Below are positions 18,844 through 27,849 of a DNA stretch of 64,000 nucleotides, piece by piece. The stretch is taken from assembly GCF_011455875.1 (NCBI RefSeq), contig NZ_CP015031.1:2027405-2091404 (forward strand), read 5' to 3'. The translations under genes were made by a program, and so were the position numbers. How positions within the stretch are numbered: position 1 is the first letter of the stretch; each line of letters starts with the position of its first letter. The notes under the pieces were generated by a model. The model did not search any database, was not told the origin of the DNA, and was given only the letters and a program-made list of their open reading frames with translations. Source of the DNA: Basfia succiniciproducens. Lineage in GTDB: Bacteria > Pseudomonadota > Gammaproteobacteria > Enterobacterales > Pasteurellaceae.

Positions 18844-19776
18844 TTATTTACCTCTTGTTGCTCTATCAATTAACATGGCCACAATAATAATTAAACCTGT
18901 TGCGAGTAATTGATAGAATGCCTGAATATTTAACAGCGTTAGACCATTACGTAATGCGCCGAGAATAACCGCACCCAGTATGGTACCTATAATGCTTCCT
19001 TTTCCCCCCATCAGTGATGCTCCGCCGATTGCGGCGGCGGCAATAGCATCAAGCTCCCATAAATTACCCAGGGTAGGATCTGCCGCACCAAGACGGCCAA
19101 CGAGTACTAAACCAGCAACCGAAGCCAAAAAACCGGAAATCATATAAACCGCAACTTTGGTTTTTGCCACAGGAACGCTACAAACCCGAGCTGCTTCCTC
19201 ATTGCCGCCAACAGCAAAAATATATTCGCCCAACGGGGTTTTATTTAATACTACCCATAGAATCAATGCAATACTTGCAACAATTAAAATGGAGCTTGGA
19301 ATACCGAATAAAGAACCGTTCATAAACGCTCTAAATTCCGCCGGGATACCAAATATGGGATTGCCGCCAGTATAAATCAAAGATAATGCTCGATAAAGAG
19401 AAAGACTGCCTAATGTCACGATGAAAGGCTGTAAACCGGCATAGGCTATTAAAACGCCATTGAAAAGCCCGCCTAAAGACCCGATACAAAGGGCGCCTAA
19501 AACCGCAATCGGAACGGGAACGCCGGAGACCATTAAACTGGCGCCAAGCACCGCGGACAATGCCGCGGTGGGACCGACGGATAAATCAATTCCTGCGGAA
19601 ATAATCACTAAAGTCATACCAAGTGCAATTGCTGCGTTCAGTGATGATTGTTGCAGAATATTTAATAGATTCGGTACGGTGAAAAATACGGGGGATAAAA
19701 ATGAGAAAACCACAAAAATAATCACTAACCCGACAAGAGTACCTGCGTCCCGCACATTTAATTTAATTGCTGACAT
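18844..19776 (-). CDS. Sugar ABC transporter permease (RbsC-like)
   Basis: A 310-residue inner-membrane permease of the BPD_transp_2 family with about eight to ten hydrophobic helices. The conserved ITAGIDLSVG-type motif appears as ISAGIDLSVGP near residue 60, and the cytoplasmic coupling loop includes GGNEEAARVCSV. It overlaps the ATPase gene by 14 bp, so the two are translationally linked. Together with the ATPase and binding protein it forms a CUT2-class pentose/hexose importer. Confidence 0.93.
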   Translation of the reverse strand: MSAIKLNVRDAGTLVGLVIIFVVFSFLSPVFFTVPNLLNILQQSSLNAAIALGMTLVIISAGIDLSVGPTAALSAVLGASLMVSGVPVPIAVLGALCIGSLGGLFNGVLIAYAGLQPFIVTLGSLSLYRALSLIYTGGNPIFGIPAEFRAFMNGSLFGIPSSILIVASIALILWVVLNKTPLGEYIFAVGGNEEAARVCSVPVAKTKVAVYMISGFLASVAGLVLVGRLGAADPTLGNLWELDAIAAAAIGGASLMGGKGSIIGTILGAVILGALRNGLTLLNIQAFYQLLATGLIIIVAMLIDRATRGK

Positions 19777-21292
19777 AATTTAATCCCTCTTCATTCTTAA
19801 TTTTATTTTGTCCAATCGCATATTGGGCAATATTTTCTTCATTGATATAACCACCACATAATTCGGCTGTGATAGAGCCTTCCTTCATAACTAATACGCG
19901 GTCAGATACTCGAATAATTTCCGGCATTTCTGATGAAACGACTAAAATAACATTTCCTGCTTTTGCTAAATTCTCAATTAAATTGTAGATTTCAGATTTA
20001 GTCCCAATATCTATACCTCGCGTAGGTTCATCAAAGAGATAAATTTTAGTCCCCGCCGCAAGCCAACGGCCGATAATGACTTTTTGTTGATTTCCTCCGC
20101 TAAAAGTCCCTACCGTTTTTTCTAAATCAAAGGGTTTTAAATTTAGATCCATCATTAACCGATGAGAAACAGCGCCCAGATAATCCTTACGAATAAATCC
20201 GTTTTGAGAGAATCGATCCATTGAAGGCATGGCAATATTAATCAATACGCTGCGATCACGTAAAATACCTTCTTTTTTCCGGTCTTCCGGCACCAGACCT
20301 ATTCCCATTTTGATTGAATCGCGCACACTGTTTAATTTTAATCTTTTACCTTCAACAAGAATCTCTCCCGATGTCGGTTTATCTAAACCCGCTATCAATC
20401 TGAATAATTCCGTACGACCGGCGCCGACTAAACCCGAAATACCGACAACCTCTCCTTTATGAGCAATAAAATTAATATCTTTTACCGCTTTATCCCGGCC
20501 CAAATTGCGTACTTCTAAAATTTTTTCATCGGTGGCATAACTCATATGAGTCAATTTTTCGATTTTACGGCCGACCATTTTGGTTACGATACTTTCTTCC
20601 GTTTGCTCGGACATATTTACACAGTCGATAAAACGTCCGTCACGGAGAATTGTCGCACGATCACACACCTTGAATATTTCATCCATCTTGTGTGATACGT
20701 AAATAATTGAAACGCCGCTATTCGCCAGTCCTTTAATCAACTCGGCCAAACGTTCGAACTCACTCGGCGTTAAACTTGATGTCGGTTCGTCCATTGCGAT
20801 AATCTTGGCGTTATCCAGTAAAGCTCGCGCTATCTCAACAATCTGTTGCTGTGCAACTTTAAGCGTCTTAATGGGAACCGACGGATCAATACCGGGATCT
20901 AAACTCTTTAAGACTTCCAAGGCTAATTGACTTTCTTTAGATTTATCCACAAATAAACCCAAATTCTTTTTTAAAGAACGCCCCAAAAATATATTTTGAA
21001 AAACGGAGAGTTCAGGCACATTTTGTAGCTCTTGGTGTATCATTGCGATACCGCAATCTTTAGCCGCTTTCGGAGAATTTATATTTACTTTTTGTCCGTC
21101 AATATAAATTTCTCCCGCCGTAGCGTCTCTTACTCCCGATAACAAATTCAATAATGTGGATTTTCCCGCTCCGTTCTCGCCGATAAGAGCATGAACCTCT
21201 CCGGCTTTAACATTAAAAGAAACATCTTCTAATACTGTCACCGTCCCATATTTCTTTGTCATATTGCGCATACTTAAACGTTCGGTAGCCAT
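19763..21292 (-). CDS. Sugar ABC transporter ATP-binding protein (RbsA-like, dual domain)
   Basis: A 509-residue protein with two fused nucleotide-binding domains, the layout of CUT2 sugar importers (RbsA, AraG, AlsA). Domain 1 has Walker A GENGAGKST near residue 38 and MDEPTSSL. Domain 2 has the degenerate GLVGAGRTE and the signature FSGGNQQKVIIGRWLA. A GGAG site precedes the ATG. It lies 21 bp after the binding protein gene and overlaps the permease gene. Confidence 0.95.
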   Translation of the reverse strand: MATERLSMRNMTKKYGTVTVLEDVSFNVKAGEVHALIGENGAGKSTLLNLLSGVRDATAGEIYIDGQKVNINSPKAAKDCGIAMIHQELQNVPELSVFQNIFLGRSLKKNLGLFVDKSKESQLALEVLKSLDPGIDPSVPIKTLKVAQQQIVEIARALLDNAKIIAMDEPTSSLTPSEFERLAELIKGLANSGVSIIYVSHKMDEIFKVCDRATILRDGRFIDCVNMSEQTEESIVTKMVGRKIEKLTHMSYATDEKILEVRNLGRDKAVKDINFIAHKGEVVGISGLVGAGRTELFRLIAGLDKPTSGEILVEGKRLKLNSVRDSIKMGIGLVPEDRKKEGILRDRSVLINIAMPSMDRFSQNGFIRKDYLGAVSHRLMMDLNLKPFDLEKTVGTFSGGNQQKVIIGRWLAAGTKIYLFDEPTRGIDIGTKSEIYNLIENLAKAGNVILVVSSEMPEIIRVSDRVLVMKEGSITAELCGGYINEENIAQYAIGQNKIKNEEGLNYVSN

Positions 21293-21313
21293 AGAGCTCT
21301 CCTATTTCATTTT

Positions 21314-22357
21314 CTATTTAGATAAAATTTCCCGGATAGTTTTTGCATCAGCCTCAGAATATGTTTTTGCATTTTCTAAGGTAATTAATGCCTGAGGCGT
21401 CGTTACCACACGAGGTAATTTTTGGCCTGCGGTTAAACGTAAGACCACTTCCATTGCCACTTCACCGGTTAATACAGGGAAACTATCCACTGTTCCCGTT
21501 AATTCCCCCGCTAAAATAGATTTATAAGCGTCGGAAATACCATCGGTTCCGAATACCGCTACTTTTCCTTGTAGTTTCGCAGCCTTAACCGCTTCAACAA
21601 CACCTAACGCCATACCGTCGTTATTGACATAGAAACCGATTAAATCCGGATTACGTTGTAAAATCGTCATAGCTACGTTATAAGCCTGCTCACGACTCCA
21701 GTTGGCAGGGACACTTGCAACCACTTCAAATTTGCCGGATTTATTAATAGTTTCGGTAAAACCTTCCGTACGTTGTTTGGCTGCAAATACACCCGGCTGG
21801 CCTTCAACCACAGCAACTTTACCGCCTTCCGCACGATGTTCGATAAACCAGTTGGCAACCCGCACTCCATTATCTTTTTGTACGTTTCCTACATAATGCG
21901 TTGCTGTCGGCATTACCGCATCATTTACGTTTACAACGGGAATATTTTTAGATTGGGCTACTTCCGCCGCAGGTTGTAAGTTCACATCGGTTTGCGGAGA
22001 AAATAAAAGCGCACTGTATCCTTCAGTAATCATCGTTTCGGCAATAGATAACTGCCCTAATTGATCACCTTCATTGGCAGCCGCTTGATAAGCCACAAAC
22101 ACTTTATGTTTGTCCGCAAAGTTTTTATAACCCTCACCCAAAGAACGCCAATATTCATTGGTTAATGTTTTTGATACGCCGCCGATTTTTAAACCTTCTT
22201 TAAGTGTCGGAAATGAACCCAGCTTACTTTCTAACTCAGTCCAGTTGATCCGATCCTGTTCCGTATCCGAATTAAGGGGTGCTAATTGCGCATAAGCGGA
22301 ACCAATCATGAATGTAAAAACAGCTGAAACGAGAGTGGTTTTAAGAAATTTTCTCAT
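21314..22357 (-). CDS. Periplasmic sugar-binding protein (PBP class I)
   Basis: A 347-residue secreted binding protein. Its signal peptide MRKFLKTTLVSAVFTFMIGS ends with an AYA-Q type I cleavage site near residue 23; there is no lipobox. The mature part has the two-lobed ribose/galactose-binding-protein fold, with VSKTLTNEYWRSLGEGY, LLFSPQTDVNLQPA and GFYVNNDGMALGVVEA elements. It is about 35 residues longer than RbsB or AlsB, partly from an N-terminal extension before the first strand. It is the second gene of the operon. The ligand is unknown. Confidence 0.92.
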   Translation of the reverse strand: MRKFLKTTLVSAVFTFMIGSAYAQLAPLNSDTEQDRINWTELESKLGSFPTLKEGLKIGGVSKTLTNEYWRSLGEGYKNFADKHKVFVAYQAAANEGDQLGQLSIAETMITEGYSALLFSPQTDVNLQPAAEVAQSKNIPVVNVNDAVMPTATHYVGNVQKDNGVRVANWFIEHRAEGGKVAVVEGQPGVFAAKQRTEGFTETINKSGKFEVVASVPANWSREQAYNVAMTILQRNPDLIGFYVNNDGMALGVVEAVKAAKLQGKVAVFGTDGISDAYKSILAGELTGTVDSFPVLTGEVAMEVVLRLTAGQKLPRVVTTPQALITLENAKTYSEADAKTIREILSK

Positions 22358-22402
22358 GAGATACTCCTTTTTTGAGGTCGAAAAGAAAAATTAAGAAAAT
22401 TA

Positions 22403-23386
22403 TTATCTTCCGAGTAAAAATTGATTAATAATCCCTTGGCTACTCACTGCATCTTGGTTTGCGATGGCAACATTCAATTGATCAACCGAATTAAGTTGGT
22501 CTGCAATTTTCACTAATTGATTAACCGTTTGTATATTGACTTCACATTCATGTACCGGATCTAAACCGCTGGCATCCGGGAATGTGTCGAAATAATAGGC
22601 TCCGTCAAAACCCGCTTTACGTAGTTGCCAAATAAGTTCTAACGTCGCCTTAGGATTTGCTGACGCAACCATTAAACCGTCATCACGTTTGTGATAGCCG
22701 TCATTAAGATGTAATCCCATGATTTTTGTTCGTCGCGCAATCATCGCCGCGGCGAAAGCAGGCATTTCATCCGCATATAACACATGGGCAAAATCAAGAG
22801 TCACACCTATATTTTTGGCACCGATATCCGAAATAGCGAGTAATGTGGTCGATACGTCGGGAAGAATACTAAAGGAGCGGGGTTCGTTAGGTTTATACTC
22901 AATACTGATATCACAATCCGGGGCATACTCGGCAACTTCACGGAACGCATAAATTAAATCATCCCATATTTTGTTGTAATCAGCCTGGAAACTATAATCA
23001 AAACCATCCTGTCCCAGCCAGATTGTCATTAAATTGGTACCAAGTTCACGACCGCAATCAATACCGCGTTTAGTAAGCTCAATAGCTTCACGACGAACTT
23101 TTTCATCAGGATGAGTAAATGCACCTAACTGGAATTCCGGATTGGTGCTATAACGCATAGCCATTCCGTTCACGTTTAATCCGCAGTCTGTAATAAATTT
23201 ACCTAATTCTTTCGGTGCTTCATTTAAATGCTGAGGATAATTTAAATCGACATCCGTTAACCCTTTTACTTTTGACGCTCTCTCAATCATTTGACGAATA
23301 GTAGGTTTCCCTTTAATGGAAGGCCAATAACTATGTGCTTTTGATGCGAAAGAATTTAAACGTGTAGCAAAGCGTAATTTTTCCAT
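22403..23386 (-). CDS. Sugar isomerase/epimerase, TIM-barrel (xylose-isomerase-like)
   Basis: A 327-residue TIM barrel of the AP-endonuclease-2/xylose-isomerase-like superfamily and first gene of the operon. Candidate metal ligands sit at strand ends in the expected order: Glu in IEYKP, Asp in TLDFAHV, His in GLHLNDGY, then Asp in YFDTFPD. There is no signal peptide. The ATG has AGAGGA upstream. In context it should convert the imported aldose to a ketose, or epimerise a ketose, before the PfkB kinase acts. Candidates include allose/allulose, tagatose, apiose and related sugars; the sequence alone does not decide. Confidence 0.85.
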   Translation of the reverse strand: MEKLRFATRLNSFASKAHSYWPSIKGKPTIRQMIERASKVKGLTDVDLNYPQHLNEAPKELGKFITDCGLNVNGMAMRYSTNPEFQLGAFTHPDEKVRREAIELTKRGIDCGRELGTNLMTIWLGQDGFDYSFQADYNKIWDDLIYAFREVAEYAPDCDISIEYKPNEPRSFSILPDVSTTLLAISDIGAKNIGVTLDFAHVLYADEMPAFAAAMIARRTKIMGLHLNDGYHKRDDGLMVASANPKATLELIWQLRKAGFDGAYYFDTFPDASGLDPVHECEVNIQTVNQLVKIADQLNSVDQLNVAIANQDAVSSQGIINQFLLGR

Positions 23387-23433
23387 TTTATTTTCCTCTT
23401 ATTACATTAAAAATTAATCTTGCATTAGAATGT

Positions 23434-23473
23434 AAAGTAAAATACTTTTAATTAAAAATGTGTAAAGTACTTT
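23434..23473. promoter_or_regulatory. Two palindromes, candidate RpiR operators
   Basis: AAAGTA-AAA-TACTTT (23434-23448) and AAAGTACTTT (23464-23473) both follow the half-site TGTAAAGTA. They lie 50-90 bp upstream of the isomerase ATG, between it and the CRP site. A duplicated dyad here suits binding by the operon's own RpiR regulator. This is inference from position and symmetry. Confidence 0.5.
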
Positions 23474-23480
23474 ATCTTGG

Positions 23481-23502
23481 TTTTGTGAAGAACTTCACAA
23501 AA
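23481..23502. promoter_or_regulatory. CRP-cAMP binding site of the sugar operon
   Basis: TGTGA-AGAACT-TCACA (23484-23499) is flanked by TTT and AAA. The 22-bp site is symmetric except for the two central bases and matches the CRP consensus in both halves and in the 6-bp spacing. It is centred about 105 bp upstream of the isomerase start. Catabolite control of sugar uptake is the expected role. Confidence 0.85.
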
Positions 23503-23682
23503 TATTTAAAAGTTGTATTTTAAAAGTAATAAAAATGGAATAAAACTGCTGAACGCTTTCCGTTAGAGGACAAAAACGGTCTCAAATATTCTAACGGGCT
23601 GAAAATATGAGATGATGTCGGAAGGTTGAAAAAGAAAATAATATTTTAGGCTACTATAAAAAGCACTTATAAAAAATGACAG

Positions 23683-23758
23683 AAAAATAACCGCACTTTG
23701 CTCTGTAACTTAAAAGTCAGGTTCGCATATCAATTAAATTAAAGTGCGGTGGTTTTTT
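23683..23758. terminator. Inverted uptake-signal pair downstream of trmN
   Basis: ACCGCACTTT (23690-23699) and AAAGTGCGGT (23741-23750) face each other across 41 bases, and A/T runs flank both sides. It lies just after the trmN stop, so it probably ends trmN transcription (minus strand). The 90 bp to its left, up to the CRP site, shows nothing recognisable. Confidence 0.6.
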
Positions 23759-23773
23759 ATGGATTTTTGGAAA

Positions 23774-24490
23774 TTAAAAATTCAGATAAAAATCCCGGGT
23801 CAGCGCGATAAACCGTTCCGTGTATTGATTTTGTTCATTATAGACAACAAGCCGGCTTTGTTCTGTTGTACAAGGTTGTTTGCTGAAAGTGAGTAGTAAC
23901 CGTTGCGGAATTTTGCCCGATTTAGTGATTACTTCACAGCAACGGGCGCAAAAAAGTGCGGTCTGTTTTTGCAGATTTTTTCCTGCCGCATAAGGCAGAA
24001 TTAAATGGATCCGGCCCGTATCGGTTAAGCAATCAGCCGCTAGGTTTAACCAATCCGAATGGCTTAATGTTTGAGTATAACGGGCGGTATCGCGCTGTTT
24101 GTCGCGACAATCGACACCCTGTTCGAAATAAGGCGGATTTGACAAAACGGTATCAAATTTTTTCGTGCAGGTTCGGGTAAAATCGACGATGTTTTGCTGC
24201 TCTAACTGAATTTTATCCGCCCAAGGGGATTGACGGACGTTTTCAGTCGCTTGTCGATATGCAGAGGAATCAATTTCAACACCCGTAATATGGCAATCGG
24301 TTTGTGTGCGCTGCGCCAACATTAAAGCGATTAAGCCGGATCCCGTACCGAGATCCAAATAACGGTTGCCCTGCAGGCTTGCCCAAGCGCCAAGCAAAAT
24401 ACCGTCCGTTCCTACTTTCATGGCGCATTTATCGTGGCTTACATGGAATTGTTTAAAGGTAAAACCGGCGGATTTTGTTTTGTTGTTCAT
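23774..24490 (-). CDS. trmN: tRNA1(Val) (adenine(37)-N6)-methyltransferase
   Basis: SAM-dependent enzyme (YfiC/TrmN6) methylating A37 of tRNA-Val. The 238-residue product has the class I motif YLDLGTGSGLIALMLA and the N6-adenine motif NPPY (in VLSNPPYFEQG). I use the ATG at 24490. An in-frame TTG four codons upstream sits directly on an uptake signal and has no ribosome site, though the ATG also lacks a good one. One uptake signal lies inside the gene (23954). Confidence 0.93.
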   Translation of the reverse strand: MNNKTKSAGFTFKQFHVSHDKCAMKVGTDGILLGAWASLQGNRYLDLGTGSGLIALMLAQRTQTDCHITGVEIDSSAYRQATENVRQSPWADKIQLEQQNIVDFTRTCTKKFDTVLSNPPYFEQGVDCRDKQRDTARYTQTLSHSDWLNLAADCLTDTGRIHLILPYAAGKNLQKQTALFCARCCEVITKSGKIPQRLLLTFSKQPCTTEQSRLVVYNEQNQYTERFIALTRDFYLNF

Positions 24491-24688
24491 AAATGTTGTC
24501 AAAGTGCGGTAAAAATTCAGAAAATTTTGTCCGCAGTATTCTAGGCGGCCTTTCTTGTTAGGGCAAGTCGGATCGTGAAAAAATCCGATTGGATTCGCAT
24601 AATTTAATATGAAAGATCAAAATTAAATGCTACAATCCCTCGTTCACAAAAACATCCCAAATTTTTACATTGGATTCATGGGTTAATT

Positions 24689-25102
24689 ATGGCTTTAGCA
24701 ATCGACAAAAAGAAGAAAAACGCTCCTGAAGAAGTTGAGCAAAAATCAAAGGGTTTAAATACCTTTTTATGGGTGTTAGTAGCTGTCGTTATCGCAGTTG
24801 CGGCATTTGGAAACGTATATTATGCGGAACAATTCTCTACTGCGGTTCGCGTAGTGGCGGTTGTTGTGTTACTTGCAGTTGCACTCGGGATCGCAGCGGT
24901 TACCAATCAGGGTAAAGTTGCATTGGCATTCTTCGGTGAATCAAGAACTGAATTAAGAAGAATCGTATGGCCGACCCGCCCGGAAGCAATGCAAACTACG
25001 TTAATTGTAATTGGCGTTACTGTTCTTACCTCTCTTATTTTATGGGGTTTTGATAGTATCATCGTATCAATCATTAATTTCTTAACAGATTTGAGATTCT
25101 AA
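24689..25102 (+). CDS. secE: Preprotein translocase subunit SecE
   Basis: Essential membrane subunit of the SecYEG channel. The 137-residue protein has the three-helix gamma-proteobacterial form: two N-terminal helices, then the conserved amphipathic [17 protein letters not shown] segment before the third helix. nusG follows one base after its stop, as in E. coli. tufB, often upstream, is absent; trmN lies divergently instead. Confidence 0.97.
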   Translation: MALAIDKKKKNAPEEVEQKSKGLNTFLWVLVAVVIAVAAFGNVYYAEQFSTAVRVVAVVVLLAVALGIAAVTNQGKVALAFFGESRTELRRIVWPTRPEAMQTTLIVIGVTVLTSLILWGFDSIIVSIINFLTDLRF

Positions 25103-25103
25103 A

Positions 25104-25658
25104 ATGACAGAAACAGCAGTGAAAAAACGTTGGTATGTGTTGCAGGCGTTTTCAGGTTTTGAAGGTCGTGTTGCAACTACATTACGTGAATATATCAAAT
25201 TAAACCACATGGAAGATCAATTCGGCGAAGTATTGGTACCAACCGAAGAAGTGGTTGAAAATGTTGCTGGTAAACGCCGTAAAAGCGAACGTAAATTCTT
25301 TCCCGGCTATGTGTTGGTTGAAATGGAAATGAATGACGATACATGGCATTTAGTGCGCAGTGTGCCTCGTGTTATGGGATTTATCGGCGGCACGCCTGAT
25401 CGTCCTTTACCAATCAGTAAACGTGAGGCGGATCTGATTCTAAACCGTGTTGAAGAAAATGCGGATAAACCGCGTCCGAAAAACACCTTCCAACCGGGTG
25501 AAGAAGTCCGCGTTACCGAAGGTCCGTTTGCCGACTTTAACGGTACCGTTGAAGAGGTGGATTACGAAAAAGGTCGTCTTAAAGTATCGGTATCTATTTT
25601 TGGCCGAGCTACACCGGTTGAGCTTGAGTTCAGCCAAGTGGAAAAAGCGAACGGTTAA
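25104..25658 (+). CDS. nusG: Transcription elongation/antitermination factor NusG
   Basis: Binds RNA polymerase, suppresses pausing and couples it to Rho or the ribosome. The 184-residue protein has an N-terminal NGN domain ([15 protein letters not shown] and [10 protein letters not shown]) and a C-terminal KOW domain ([19 protein letters not shown]). It forms an operon with secE and is followed by a terminator. Confidence 0.98.
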   Translation: MTETAVKKRWYVLQAFSGFEGRVATTLREYIKLNHMEDQFGEVLVPTEEVVENVAGKRRKSERKFFPGYVLVEMEMNDDTWHLVRSVPRVMGFIGGTPDRPLPISKREADLILNRVEENADKPRPKNTFQPGEEVRVTEGPFADFNGTVEEVDYEKGRLKVSVSIFGRATPVELEFSQVEKANG

Positions 25659-25691
25659 TCGTGATTTTGGTAAATATCTTTCTATAATAAG

Positions 25692-25717
25692 AGCAGGTGT
25701 AAAACCTGCTTTTTTTA
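25692..25717 (+). terminator. secE-nusG terminator
   Basis: A 7-bp stem (AGCAGGT/ACCTGCT) with a 5-base loop is followed by seven T. Confidence 0.92.
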
Positions 25718-25730
25718 TTATAAAAATCGC

Positions 25731-25759
25731 TTGAAAATCCACCGCACTTTTAGTAAAAT
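25731..25759 (+). promoter_or_regulatory. rplKA promoter with an uptake signal in its spacer
   Basis: TTGAAA (25731-25736), a 17-bp spacer, and TAAAAT (25754-25759) form a strong sigma-70 promoter. The spacer contains the exact uptake signal ACCGCACTT (25741-25749). The 120-base leader that follows contains hairpins (GAGC...GCTC; AGCACAT/ATGTGCT) and a GC-rich segment before the ATG, where L1 would be expected to bind for feedback control. Confidence 0.8.
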
Positions 25760-25880
25760 CCGCACCCTGACTATGAGCGAGGGAACTTGCTCATATTTTT
25801 GTGTAGCACATTATGCTTATGTGCTTAATATTACCGGGGAGCCGATTTCGGCGTTATCACCCGCTTAGAGGAAACTTAAA

Positions 25881-26309
25881 ATGGCAAAAAAAGTCCAAGC
25901 ATACGTTAAGTTGCAAGTTGCAGCTGGTATGGCTAACCCTTCACCACCGGTTGGTCCGGCATTAGGTCAACAAGGTGTAAACATCATGGAATTCTGTAAA
26001 GCGTTCAATGCTCGCACAGAGAGCTTAGAAAAAGGTTTACCGATTCCTGTCGTTATTACCGTTTACGCAGACCGTTCATTCACTTTCGTAACTAAAACTC
26101 CACCGGCGGCGGTATTATTGAAAAAAGCTGCGGGCGTTAAATCAGGTTCAGGTAAACCGAACAAAGAAAAAGTGGGTAAAGTGACTTTAGAACAAGTTCG
26201 TCAAATCGCTGAAACTAAAGCGGCGGATATGACAGGCGCAACTATCGAAACTAAAATGAAATCAATCGCTGGTACGGCTCGCTCAATGGGCTTAGTAGTA
26301 GAGGAATAA
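25881..26309 (+). CDS. rplK: 50S ribosomal protein L11
   Basis: Part of the GTPase-associated centre; it binds 23S rRNA and is needed for RelA activation. The 142-residue protein begins with the conserved [20 protein letters not shown], and the C-terminal RNA-binding half ends with [18 protein letters not shown] precedes the ATG. It is the first gene of the L11-L1 operon, four bases before rplA. Confidence 0.98.
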   Translation: MAKKVQAYVKLQVAAGMANPSPPVGPALGQQGVNIMEFCKAFNARTESLEKGLPIPVVITVYADRSFTFVTKTPPAAVLLKKAAGVKSGSGKPNKEKVGKVTLEQVRQIAETKAADMTGATIETKMKSIAGTARSMGLVVEE

Positions 26310-26313
26310 TACA

Positions 26314-27003
26314 ATGGCTAAATTGACTAAAAGAATGAAAGCAATCAAAGCTGGCGTAGATTCTACTAAAGCATATGAAATCAACGAAGCAATCGCAGTA
26401 TTAAAACAATTCGCGACTGCAAAATTTGATGAAAGCGTTGATGTAGCGGTGAACTTAGGTATCGACCCGCGTAAATCAGACCAAAACGTTCGTGGCGCAA
26501 CCGTGTTACCAAACGGTACTGGTCGCTCAGTACGTGTTGCCGTATTTACTCAAGGCGCTAACGCTGATGCAGCTAAAGAAGCAGGTGCTGATTTAGTCGG
26601 TATGGAAGATTTAGCGGAACAAATCAAAAAAGGCGAAATGAACTTTGATGTTGTTATCGCATCTCCGGACGCAATGCGTGTTGTCGGTCAATTAGGTCAA
26701 GTATTAGGTCCTCGCGGTTTAATGCCAAACCCTAAAGTAGGTACTGTAACGCCAAACGTAGCGGATGCGGTTAAGAACGCGAAATCCGGTCAGGTTCGTT
26801 ACCGTAACGATAAAAACGGTATCATCCATACAACTATCGGTAAAGCAAGCTTCTCAGCAGAAGCATTAACGCAAAACCTACAAGCTTTATTAGCTGCGTT
26901 AGTGAAAGCTAAACCGACAACTGCCAAAGGTATCTTCATCAAGAAAGTAAGTATTTCTACGACGATGGGTGCCGGCGTTGCCGTTGATCAAAACAGCTTA
27001 TAA
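26314..27003 (+). CDS. rplA: 50S ribosomal protein L1
   Basis: Forms the mobile L1 stalk at the ribosomal E site and represses its own operon by binding the rplK leader. The 229-residue protein has the conserved [12 protein letters not shown] and the signature [15 protein letters not shown]. It immediately follows rplK. Confidence 0.98.
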   Translation: MAKLTKRMKAIKAGVDSTKAYEINEAIAVLKQFATAKFDESVDVAVNLGIDPRKSDQNVRGATVLPNGTGRSVRVAVFTQGANADAAKEAGADLVGMEDLAEQIKKGEMNFDVVIASPDAMRVVGQLGQVLGPRGLMPNPKVGTVTPNVADAVKNAKSGQVRYRNDKNGIIHTTIGKASFSAEALTQNLQALLAALVKAKPTTAKGIFIKKVSISTTMGAGVAVDQNSL

Positions 27004-27017
27004 TTTACGCTGAAATC

Positions 27018-27046
27018 TTTACAAGGGCGTGCGTTATGTTTATAAT
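27018..27046 (+). promoter_or_regulatory. rplJ operon promoter
   Basis: TTTACA (27018-27023), a 17-bp spacer and a perfect TATAAT (27041-27046) lie just after rplA. This corresponds to the L10 promoter of E. coli. Confidence 0.85.
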
Positions 27047-27049
27047 TCC

Positions 27050-27300
27050 ACGCCTTGATTTTGTGAATATCACAAATGATTTTCTGGTTGGTGCTTGCCT
27101 TTTCAAGCCCCGTCCAAGACCGTAGGGGAAAGCCGGCTTAAAAAGCGCAGTGAGTTTTCACTAAGTTTTCTTAATATCCTACGTAGATGGTGAACAGAGT
27201 ACGAATTTTTCTGCTTCTGTACACCGAAGTCGTCCTAATGCGGTTTGTATTAGGTAATTTAATTCCGAGCAATCGGAGTGTATTCAGGAGCTAAAAGCCA
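27050..27300 (+). promoter_or_regulatory. rplJ mRNA leader (L10-L12 autoregulatory region)
   Basis: A 250-base untranslated leader between the promoter and rplJ. It is rich in potential stems, including TTGTGA/TCACAA at 27061-27075 and a long GC-bearing central part (27100-27250). In E. coli the L10(L12)4 complex binds such a leader and blocks translation of rplJ. I recognise it from position and length; I did not fold it. AGGAG lies before the ATG. Confidence 0.75.
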
Positions 27301-27792
27301 ATGGCATTAAATCTTCAAGACAAACAAGCAATTGTTGCTGAAGTAAATGAAGCAGCCAAAGGTGCCCTTTCGGCAGTAATCGCGGATTCTCGCGGTGTAA
27401 CTGTTGATAAAATGACTGAGTTACGTAAAACAGCTCGTGAAGCTGGCGTTTCAATGCGCGTTGTTCGTAATACTTTATTACGTCGTGCGGTTGAAGGCAC
27501 AGAATTCGAATGTTTAACAGATACGTTTACCGGTCCGACACTTATCGCATTCTCTAATGAACATCCGGGTGCGGCAGCACGCTTGTTCAAAGAATTTGCT
27601 AAAGCAAATGATAAGTTTGAAATTAAAGGTGCAGCCTTTGAAGGTAAAATCCAAGATGTTGATTTCTTGGCAACATTACCGACTTACGACGAAGCGATTG
27701 CACGTTTAATGGGTACTATAAAAGAAGCTGCGGCAGGCAAACTTGTTCGCACTTTTGCGGCATTACGCGACAAATTACAAGAAGCTGCTTAA
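27301..27792 (+). CDS. rplJ: 50S ribosomal protein L10
   Basis: Base of the ribosomal stalk. The 163-residue protein has an rRNA-binding N-terminal domain ([31 protein letters not shown]) and a C-terminal helix that carries L7/L12 dimers. It is followed 57 bp later by rplL. Confidence 0.98.
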   Translation: MALNLQDKQAIVAEVNEAAKGALSAVIADSRGVTVDKMTELRKTAREAGVSMRVVRNTLLRRAVEGTEFECLTDTFTGPTLIAFSNEHPGAAARLFKEFAKANDKFEIKGAAFEGKIQDVDFLATLPTYDEAIARLMGTIKEAAAGKLVRTFAALRDKLQEAA

Positions 27793-27849
27793 GTTTAAGC
27801 AAGAACTTCTTAACTCGTTTAACTTTATTTACATTAGGAATTGATTGTT

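Noticed and set aside
27061-27075. TTGTGAATATCACAA as a CRP site in the rplJ leader
   Set aside because: The half-sites are 3 bp apart rather than 6, and the dyad lies downstream of a strong promoter within the leader. An RNA hairpin is a better reading.
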